NCBI GenBank assembly: GCA_900549375.1
Contig: URNY01000069.1
Span: 1-14,049, forward strand
Source of the DNA: an uncultured Bacteroidales bacterium
Lineage (GTDB): Bacteria; Bacteroidota; Bacteroidia; Bacteroidales; Muribaculaceae
Direction: 5' to 3'
DNA: 14,049 nucleotides
A model generated the notes under the pieces. The model did not search any database. It was not told the origin of the DNA and saw nothing but the letters and a program-made list of their open reading frames with translations. Every line of letters starts with the position of its first letter. The stretch's first letter is position 1. Below are positions 1 to 4,967 of this stretch, one piece after another. A program made the position numbers and the translations under genes.

Positions 1-824
1 TCGGCGAGATGGACCCGGCCATCCTGGGCGCGCCCATCCCCATCGCCGGCATCGCCGGCGACCAGCAGGCCGCGCTTTTCGGCCAGCTGTGTGTGGATCC
101 CGGCGATGTGAAAAACACTTACGGAACCGGCTGTTTCCTTCTGATGAACAGCGGCGAAAAGCCGATATATTCAAAAAACCGCCTGATCACAACCATGGCC
201 TGGAAGATCGGCGACACCGTGAATTATGCTCTTGAAGGCTCCATCTTTGTGGGGGGATCGGTGGTGCAATGGCTCCGCGACAATCTCCATTGCATAAGCA
301 GTTCGTCGGAAGTGGAGAAACTCGCGGCATCCGTTCCGGATACGGGAGGCGTCTATTTTGTGCCTGCGCTTACCGGTCTTGGCGCTCCTTACTGGGATCC
401 TGACGCCAGAGGACTTATCACCGGCATAAGCCGGGGCACAACTGTGGCCCACATAGCGCGTGCCGCTCTCGACGGGATAGCATACCAGACTTATGACATT
501 GTAAAAGCAATGGAGAGGGATGCCTCTATGCCCATACGCAAGCTGAAGGTGGACGGAGGCGCATCGCGCAACGACCTTCTGATGCAGTTCCAGAGCGATA
601 TACTATCGACCGACGTTCTCAGACCCAAGGTTACGGAGACCACGGCACTTGGCGCGGCATATCTGGCAGGCCTTGCCGTAGGATATTGGCCCGACATTCC
701 GACTCTCCAGCGTCAGTGGCAGCTTGATGCCCGTTTCACTCCCACTGCCGATACCCAGCTGATGCGCACGAAGGTCGACGGCTGGCATGATGCCGTTCGC
801 CGCGACCTTACGCCGGAACATTGA
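1..824 (+). CDS. glpK: Glycerol kinase, C-terminal part (5' end outside window)
   Basis: Glycerol kinase phosphorylates glycerol with ATP to give sn-glycerol 3-phosphate in the cytoplasm. About 273 of the usual ~500 residues are visible; the frame is open to the left edge, so the gene is cut by the window. The visible part holds the nucleotide-binding half of an FGGY-family kinase. Seen motifs are IAGDQQAALFGQ, the NTYGTGCF stretch, LTGLGAPYWDPDARG, the second FGGY signature (GLITGISRGTTVAHIARAALDG region) and DGGASRNDLLMQFQSD. These are specific enough to pick glycerol kinase over xylulokinase or other FGGY kinases. It ends in TGA 44 nt before the glpF ATG on the same strand, which indicates a glycerol uptake operon. 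Nothing can be said about the promoter or the N-terminal sugar-binding half. Confidence 0.96.
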   Translation, partial: GEMDPAILGAPIPIAGIAGDQQAALFGQLCVDPGDVKNTYGTGCFLLMNSGEKPIYSKNRLITTMAWKIGDTVNYALEGSIFVGGSVVQWLRDNLHCISSSSEVEKLAASVPDTGGVYFVPALTGLGAPYWDPDARGLITGISRGTTVAHIARAALDGIAYQTYDIVKAMERDASMPIRKLKVDGGASRNDLLMQFQSDILSTDVLRPKVTETTALGAAYLAGLAVGYWPDIPTLQRQWQLDARFTPTADTQLMRTKVDGWHDAVRRDLTPEH

Positions 825-868
825 CCGGGATTAATAACAATTGCTCTGAAATTCTAATATATATAGAC

Positions 869-1615
869 ATGAATGAACTCTCTTTGACCATACAATGTGT
901 TTTCGAGTTTCTCGGAACCATGATAATGATACTCCTCGGCTGCGGCGTCGTGGCGTGTGTCTCGCTTCGCAAGTCGAAAGGGGAGGGTGGCGGCTGGGTG
1001 GTCGTGACATTCGCCTGGGGTCTCGCCGTGATGTGCGGCGTGCTTGTGGCCGGTCCTTTTACAGGCGCACATCTCAATCCTGCCGTCTCGATCGGTCTGG
1101 CAGCCGCGGGCAAGTTCCCGTGGAGCTTTGTAGTGCCATATGTTGTGGCGCAGGTGGCAGGCGCATATTGCGGAGCGATGCTTGTCTATGTGTTCTATAA
1201 AGACCATTTCGATGCCACGGAGGGAGCCGAGGCCAAACTCGGAGTTTTCTCCACGATTCCGGCGATACGCAACCATTGGCGCAATCTTATTTGCGAGATT
1301 GTGGGCACGTTTGTGCTGATTCTCGTGATTCTCTTTATCGGCGACAAGTCGAACGCGGCGGAGGTGGGTCTGGGATCTATCGGAGCCATTCCGGTAGCTC
1401 TCCTTGTAGTGGCGATAGGCATGTCGTTAGGGGGTACCACCGGATATGCCATCAATCCTGCACGAGACCTCGGCCCGCGTCTTGCACATCAGATGCTTCC
1501 TATAAAAGGGAAGGGTAAGAGCCAATGGGGCTACGCATGGGTTCCGATCGTGGGGCCGATTGCAGGCGCCGCTCTGGCTGCACTTGTATACTGGCTTGTG
1601 GTGAGAGCCTGCTGA
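869..1615 (+). CDS. glpF: Glycerol facilitator / MIP-family aquaglyceroporin
   Basis: Inner-membrane channel of the major intrinsic protein family, predicted to pass glycerol and small polyols (248 residues from ATG 869). Both half-helix motifs are present: GAHLNPAVS at about residues 66-74 and GYAINPARDLGP at about 192-203. The Asp after the second NPAR is typical of glyceroporins rather than water-only aquaporins. Aligning by spacing to E. coli GlpF gives selectivity-filter residues Trp50, Gly184, Tyr193 and Arg199, against Trp-Gly-Phe-Arg in GlpF. A TTG at 821 opens the same frame and overlaps the glpK stop as TTGA, but the 16 added residues are polar and not family-like, so ATG 869 is preferred. 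No clear Shine-Dalgarno is seen. Co-transcription with glpK is inferred from the short gap. Confidence 0.95.
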   Translation: MNELSLTIQCVFEFLGTMIMILLGCGVVACVSLRKSKGEGGGWVVVTFAWGLAVMCGVLVAGPFTGAHLNPAVSIGLAAAGKFPWSFVVPYVVAQVAGAYCGAMLVYVFYKDHFDATEGAEAKLGVFSTIPAIRNHWRNLICEIVGTFVLILVILFIGDKSNAAEVGLGSIGAIPVALLVVAIGMSLGGTTGYAINPARDLGPRLAHQMLPIKGKGKSQWGYAWVPIVGPIAGAALAALVYWLVVRAC

Positions 1616-1679
1616 TGGTGGCTATGGCGGCATTGAAATGCCTGCACGCTACGGGTTTACGTCTGCGCGCTTCAGGTTT

Positions 1680-1716
1680 TTTAGCGAAAAGCGTCTGAAA
1701 GACAAAAGCCGCTAAA
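1680..1716. other. Nested inverted repeat downstream of glpF
   Basis: TTTAGCG (1680-1686) is the exact reverse complement of CGCTAAA (1710-1716). Inside lies a second small stem, GTCT (1693-1696) with AGAC (1700-1703), around GAA. The two side loops are both AAAAGC. It sits 65 bp after the glpF stop and about 70 bp before the lysozyme ATG, so it could end the glp transcript or shape the lysozyme leader. No T-run follows on either strand, so a rho-independent terminator is not supported. The rest of the 170-bp gap shows no consensus Bacteroidetes promoter; AAacTTTG at 1714-1721 is only a near match. Confidence 0.3.
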
Positions 1717-1785
1717 CTTTGTTGGCATGTGTTAAAAACAGGATGATTCATAAAACATTAGCCGCCGGCGCGAGTTTTATGAACG

Positions 1786-2391
1786 ATGAGAAAGCTATTA
1801 TTATTAATGCCGGCGGCGATCATTTGCCTGCTGGTCGGCTGTTTCGCATCAACCGATCAGCAGGCTTCTGCATCCGACGCCGATTCACTGCCCGCGAATG
1901 TCTCGGCGGTGCCCGTCCGGGATACCGCGACAGAGACCTCTCCCTTCGAAAAGGCAGTGGAAATCATTAAGAAATACGAAACTCTGCACCAGCCGCGCCA
2001 TTGGCCTTTAGTGGGTTATGGACACAAGGTGCTTCCGGGAGAGAAATTCAACCGACGGCAGGCGCTTTCAGAAAAGGAAGCGGATGTTTTGCTAAGAAAA
2101 GACCTTTTGAAAAATTGCGCGGTGTTCCGCGAATTCGGGGCCGACTCCCTGCTTCTGGGTGTTCTGGCCTATAACATAGGCTCGGGAGCCACGCTGCGCT
2201 CCTCTGTTGTGAAAAAACTGAGAGCCGGCAACCGTGATATCGGGGAGAGCTATAAGGCTCATTCGCGATACCGCGGGCGTGTGCATGCGCAGATACGCCA
2301 GCGGCGAATCGAGGAGTTCGATGCCCTATTTTCAGATGAGAGCATAATATCCGGAACAAGTAAAAGTTATAATACAAAGAAAAAGTCGTAA
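1786..2391 (+). CDS. Lipoprotein-type GH24 (T4-like) lysozyme
   Basis: Predicted peptidoglycan hydrolase (muramidase fold), 201 residues. Residues 1-19 form a lipoprotein signal peptide ending in the lipobox LVGC (Cys19), so the protein is probably anchored in an envelope membrane facing the periplasm. Residues 20-52 are a Ser/Ala/Asp-rich linker. The catalytic domain starts around 53: Glu65 in KKYET is the expected general acid, GYGH is at 77-80, LAYNIGSGATLRSSVVKKLRAG at 127-148 matches the conserved GH24 core, and RRIEEFDALF at 173-182 matches the family C-terminal helix. The segment between Glu65 and GYGH is about five residues shorter than in phage T4/P22-type enzymes, and the usual Asp and Thr are not in place. 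There is no holin or phage gene nearby, which favours a host role in wall remodelling or competition. Its TAA touches the next gene's ATG. Confidence 0.85.
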   Translation: MRKLLLLMPAAIICLLVGCFASTDQQASASDADSLPANVSAVPVRDTATETSPFEKAVEIIKKYETLHQPRHWPLVGYGHKVLPGEKFNRRQALSEKEADVLLRKDLLKNCAVFREFGADSLLLGVLAYNIGSGATLRSSVVKKLRAGNRDIGESYKAHSRYRGRVHAQIRQRRIEEFDALFSDESIISGTSKSYNTKKKS

Positions 2392-3303
2392 ATGGTCAGA
2401 TTAATTTTTTCCATATTGCTCTTCATACTCTCTCCCGTGGCGCTCATGCTTCCCGCCGGATGCGGGAAAAGCGGAGGGAATGCCGATGATCCGGTGGCCC
2501 TCGTGGAGTCCTCCGACTCATTGCCTCAGGGCGTGAAGAGTTTCGTAAGGGTCGTTGCGGAAAACGACACGGCAGGGTTCGCTAATCTTGTGAGCTATCC
2601 TTTGCCGCGCCCTTATCCTCTGCACGACATAGAGACGCCGGAACAGATGAAGAGCTATTACGATGTGCTTGTCGACGATTCGCTGCGCAATGCCGTGAAG
2701 AATGCCGGTCCCGACAAATGGGAGGAGTTCGGCTGGCGCGGCTGGACGATGAGCGGCGGCGATTATGTATGGATAGATGACTCTGTATATGATGTGGCTT
2801 ATGTCTCGGGCCGCGAGCGCGTGATGCGCGACAGTCTCGCTTCGCTGGAAATGGAGAGTGTTGACCGCGAGATGCGTCAGGGCTGGCGACCGGAGGTTTG
2901 TCTGGTGCGCGCCGACAGTTCGGCTGTTTATCGCATCGATGTCCACAAGGAGGAGTCTGGCCAGAATATCTACCGCATGGCAATATACAAGACTGAACGC
3001 CGGAATGACTCTGTGGATGCCGACAGCCGGCGGCTCGGCGGACGTCCGGACCATACCCTCAAAGGCTATAAGGAGGTTGAAGGCACGGCCGGAACGCCCG
3101 TATACTATTTCACGGGAAAAGAGGGAAGCAAAGCCCTTTATCAGGCCGAAATGCCCGATGGCGGGATGTCCGGGATAGTATTCACTCTGCCCGACGGAAG
3201 TGTGGAGGAGGTGGAGGTCAGCCGTGCCTACTGGCTTGATCTCGTTCCGCGTCTGGCACGCGAGCATACCCTCAGACCCCATTCTCATCGCGACAGACAT
3301 TGA
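2392..3303 (+). CDS. Hypothetical lipoprotein paired with the lysozyme
   Basis: Unrecognised 303-residue protein. It begins with a hydrophobic signal segment and lipobox PAGC (Cys24), so it is a predicted lipoprotein. Residues about 45-105 (SFVRVVAENDTAGFANLVSYP onward, then PEQMKSYYDVLVDDSLRNAV) recall NTF2-like or stress-type domains in which a ligand-pocket helix is followed by 'loss of ground' YPL and a D-D-L-R-N helix; this resemblance is weak and is inference. The rest is rich in acidic residues and contains a GGDYVWIDDSVYDVAYV strand pair. It carries six D-(S/T)-(A/L/V) sequons (Asp42, 59, 96, 130, 147, 206), the Bacteroidetes O-glycosylation pattern. The ATG follows the lysozyme TAA with no spacing, so translation is probably coupled. 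A partner or immunity role toward the lysozyme is possible but unsupported by homology. Confidence 0.82.
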   Translation: MVRLIFSILLFILSPVALMLPAGCGKSGGNADDPVALVESSDSLPQGVKSFVRVVAENDTAGFANLVSYPLPRPYPLHDIETPEQMKSYYDVLVDDSLRNAVKNAGPDKWEEFGWRGWTMSGGDYVWIDDSVYDVAYVSGRERVMRDSLASLEMESVDREMRQGWRPEVCLVRADSSAVYRIDVHKEESGQNIYRMAIYKTERRNDSVDADSRRLGGRPDHTLKGYKEVEGTAGTPVYYFTGKEGSKALYQAEMPDGGMSGIVFTLPDGSVEEVEVSRAYWLDLVPRLAREHTLRPHSHRDRH

Positions 3304-3355
3304 GCGGCAAAGATGAAAAAACTTAAGGGACGATGCCTAAAAATCGCTCAAAGGG

Positions 3356-3386
3356 TTGCATGAAATGAAAAAAAGAATTATCTTTG
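3356..3386 (+). promoter_or_regulatory. Bacteroidetes sigma-ABfr promoter of tRNA-Ser
   Basis: TTG at 3356-3358 (-33 element), 20 nt, then TATCTTTG at 3379-3386. This is a full match to the Bacteroidetes consensus TTG-N19-21-TAnnTTTG. Transcription should begin near 3393, giving a leader of about 36 nt before the tRNA. The leader holds a small stem, CGGG (3397-3400) with CCCG (3407-3410). The 125-bp stretch between the upstream lipoprotein stop and the tRNA otherwise shows nothing recognisable. Confidence 0.85.
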
Positions 3387-3428
3387 CAGTCGCAACCGGG
3401 TCCTATCCCGAGTCAGCGATATAATCAA

Positions 3429-3515
3429 GGAAGGGTGGGTGAGTGGCTGAAACCACCAGTTTGCTAAACTGACGTAGGAGTTATCCTACCACGAGTTCGA
3501 ATCTCGTCCCTTCCG
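3429..3515 (+). tRNA. tRNA-Ser (anticodon GCT)
   Basis: An 87-nt class II tRNA. The acceptor stem GGAAGGG (3429-3435) pairs perfectly with CCCTTCC (3508-3514), and the discriminator base is G3515. The D arm is GGTGAGTGGCTGAAACCACC-like. The anticodon loop TTGCTAA gives GCT, reading AGC/AGT serine codons. A long variable arm, GTAGG paired with CCTAC, is diagnostic for Ser/Leu/Tyr tRNAs. The T arm ACGAG-TTCGAAT-CTCGT is perfect. CCA is not encoded (GCAAG follows), so it must be added after transcription. The gene stands alone with its own promoter and terminator. Confidence 0.97.
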
Positions 3516-3523
3516 CAAGACAT

Positions 3524-3560
3524 ACGCCAAGTGTTTGCACCGAACACTTGGCGTTGATTT
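3524..3560 (+). terminator. Rho-independent terminator after tRNA-Ser
   Basis: A perfect 12-bp stem, ACGCCAAGTGTT (3524-3535) with AACACTTGGCGT (3543-3554), encloses a 7-nt loop (TGCACCG) and is followed by TTGATTTT. It starts 8 nt past the tRNA, so it should separate tRNA transcription from ugd. The ugd ATG is 36 nt beyond it, and that short gap has no consensus TAnnTTTG; ugd may depend on a weaker promoter or on read-through. Confidence 0.9.
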
Positions 3561-3595
3561 TATAACAACATCAGAACACACTAAACACTTTCCAG

Positions 3596-4906
3596 ATGAA
3601 CATAGCAATCGTGGGTTCCGGTTATGTCGGGCTTGTTTCGGGCGCCTGTTTCGCAGAGATGGGCGTGAATGTGGTTTGCGTAGATATAGACCGCAATAAG
3701 ATCGACCGGCTTAAAAGTGGAGAGATTCCTATTTATGAACCCGGACTCGAGGAGATGGTGAGACGCAATGCGGAGGCAGGCAGACTGCGCTTTTCCACCG
3801 ATCTGGCTTCGGTGCTCGATGACGTGGAAGTGGTTTTTTCGGCAGTAGGCACGCCTCCGGATGAGGATGGCTCGGCAGACCTGCGTTATGTGCTCGACGT
3901 CGCGGGCACTTTCGGACGCAATCTGAAACGCTATACGTTGCTCGTGACAAAGTCAACTGTGCCTGTCGGCACGGCGCAGCTTGTCAAGGAGGCAGTACAC
4001 CGTGAACTTGAGGCCCGCGGAGAGAATATACCATTCGATGTGGCCAGCAATCCGGAGTTTCTCAAGGAGGGAGCGGCCATCAAGGATTTCATGACTCCCG
4101 ACAGGGTAGTCGTCGGCACCGAGAGCGAGCAGGCCCGAAAGGTTATGGCCCGTCTATACAAGCCATTCATGCTTTCGGGCGAGCGTATGATCTTTACCGA
4201 TATCGCCTCGGCGGAGATGATAAAATATGCCGCCAATTCGATGCTCGCCACCCGCATTTCCTTTATGAACGACATCGCAAATCTATGCGAAATAGTGGGT
4301 GCCGATGTCAATATGGTGCGCAGGGGAATCGGTGCCGATTCCCGTATCGGCAAGAAATTCCTCTATCCGGGTTGCGGATATGGCGGGTCCTGTTTCCCGA
4401 AGGATGTGAAAGCACTTATACGTACCGCTTCAAAAGCCGGCTATGAGATGGAAGTGCTCAAAGCCGTAGAGAATGTGAACGAACGGCAGAAGTCGATTCT
4501 CTTCCGCAAACTTGCAACACATTTCGGCGGAGACCTGAAGGGACGCCGCGTGGCTCTGTGGGGGCTGGCATTCAAGCCTGAGACAGATGACATGCGCGAG
4601 GCTCCCTCGCTCGTGCTGATACGTATGCTTCTCGAAGCGGGAGCCGCCGTGAGCGTCTATGATCCTGTGGCTATGGATGAATGCCGCCGTCGGCTGGGTG
4701 ATAGCGTGGAATATGCCCCGGGAATGTATGAGGCGCTGGTCGATGCCGACGCTCTGATGCTCGTAACCGAATGGAACCAGTTCCGCATGCCGTCGCTGCC
4801 GCTTATGCGCAAGGCCATGCGTACGCCACTTATCATAGATGGCCGCAATATCTATGACGCAGATTATCTGCGAGAACATGGATTTATCTATTATAAGATA
4901 GGCTGA
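3596..4906 (+). CDS. ugd: UDP-glucose 6-dehydrogenase
   Basis: Cytosolic enzyme that oxidises UDP-glucose to UDP-glucuronate with two NAD+, feeding uronic-acid-containing capsule, LPS or exopolysaccharide. It is 436 residues, full family length. The N-terminal Rossmann domain opens with GSGYVG at residues 7-12. The middle dimerisation domain carries NPEFLKEG (152-159) and the conserved Lys210 and Asn214. The active-site motif GYGGSCFPKDV has the catalytic Cys266 plus Lys269 and Asp270. The C-terminal UDP-binding domain contains ALWGLAFKPETDDMREAPS, another family hallmark. The related UDP-mannose/UDP-HexNAc dehydrogenases share the fold, but the cysteine motif context and overall sequence fit Ugd best. 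No other nucleotide-sugar gene is adjacent; the downstream acyltransferase may act on the same surface polymer, which is inference. Confidence 0.96.
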   Translation: MNIAIVGSGYVGLVSGACFAEMGVNVVCVDIDRNKIDRLKSGEIPIYEPGLEEMVRRNAEAGRLRFSTDLASVLDDVEVVFSAVGTPPDEDGSADLRYVLDVAGTFGRNLKRYTLLVTKSTVPVGTAQLVKEAVHRELEARGENIPFDVASNPEFLKEGAAIKDFMTPDRVVVGTESEQARKVMARLYKPFMLSGERMIFTDIASAEMIKYAANSMLATRISFMNDIANLCEIVGADVNMVRRGIGADSRIGKKFLYPGCGYGGSCFPKDVKALIRTASKAGYEMEVLKAVENVNERQKSILFRKLATHFGGDLKGRRVALWGLAFKPETDDMREAPSLVLIRMLLEAGAAVSVYDPVAMDECRRRLGDSVEYAPGMYEALVDADALMLVTEWNQFRMPSLPLMRKAMRTPLIIDGRNIYDADYLREHGFIYYKIG

Positions 4907-4907
4907 T

Positions 4908-4956
4908 TTGTTAATTTTGAATTTTGAATTAGGAATTGGGAATTTTTAAGGGGGAA
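4908..4956 (+). repeat. Heptanucleotide tandem repeat array, copy 1
   Basis: Seven consecutive 7-nt units ending in AA can be read without a gap: TTGTTAA (4908), TTTTGAA (4915), TTTTGAA (4922), TTAGGAA (4929), TTGGGAA (4936), TTTTTAA (4943), GGGGGAA (4950). The loose consensus is TTKKGAA. The array fills the space between the ugd stop and the start of the PorZ-like gene, so it forms that gene's leader. Its last, G-rich unit runs into AGGTGAG, the purine-rich ribosome-binding region. A second array with the same units lies at 9664-9741. Confidence 0.8.
4912..4919 (+). promoter_or_regulatory. Possible -7 element for the PorZ-like gene
   Basis: TAATTTTG matches the Bacteroidetes -7 consensus TAnnTTTG and is created by the first two heptad units of the repeat array. 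No TTG lies 19-21 nt upstream, so the -33 half is missing or weak. If used, transcription would start near 4926 with a ~40-nt leader. It may equally be a chance product of the repeat. Confidence 0.4.
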
Positions 4957-4967
4957 AGGTGAGATAT

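Noticed and set aside
821..868. TTG start for glpF overlapping the glpK stop
   Set aside because: The 16 extra residues are polar and not part of the MIP fold; ATG 869 begins just before the first membrane helix.
2518..3300. 260-codon open frame on the minus strand opposite the hypothetical lipoprotein
   Set aside because: The sense frame has a lipobox, a zero-gap start after the lysozyme and plausible domain structure. The antisense product is His/Arg-rich with no signal or recognisable motif, and fits a high-GC shadow.
3313..3363. 16-codon ORF (MKKLKGRCLKIAQRVA) between the lipoprotein and tRNA-Ser
   Set aside because: It overlaps the -33 element of the tRNA promoter, has no ribosome-binding site and is short enough to be chance.
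3429..3560. tRNA-Ser as an attachment site for an integrated element
   Set aside because: No integrase, no repeat of the tRNA 3' end elsewhere in the window, and the next genes are ugd and other chromosomal types.
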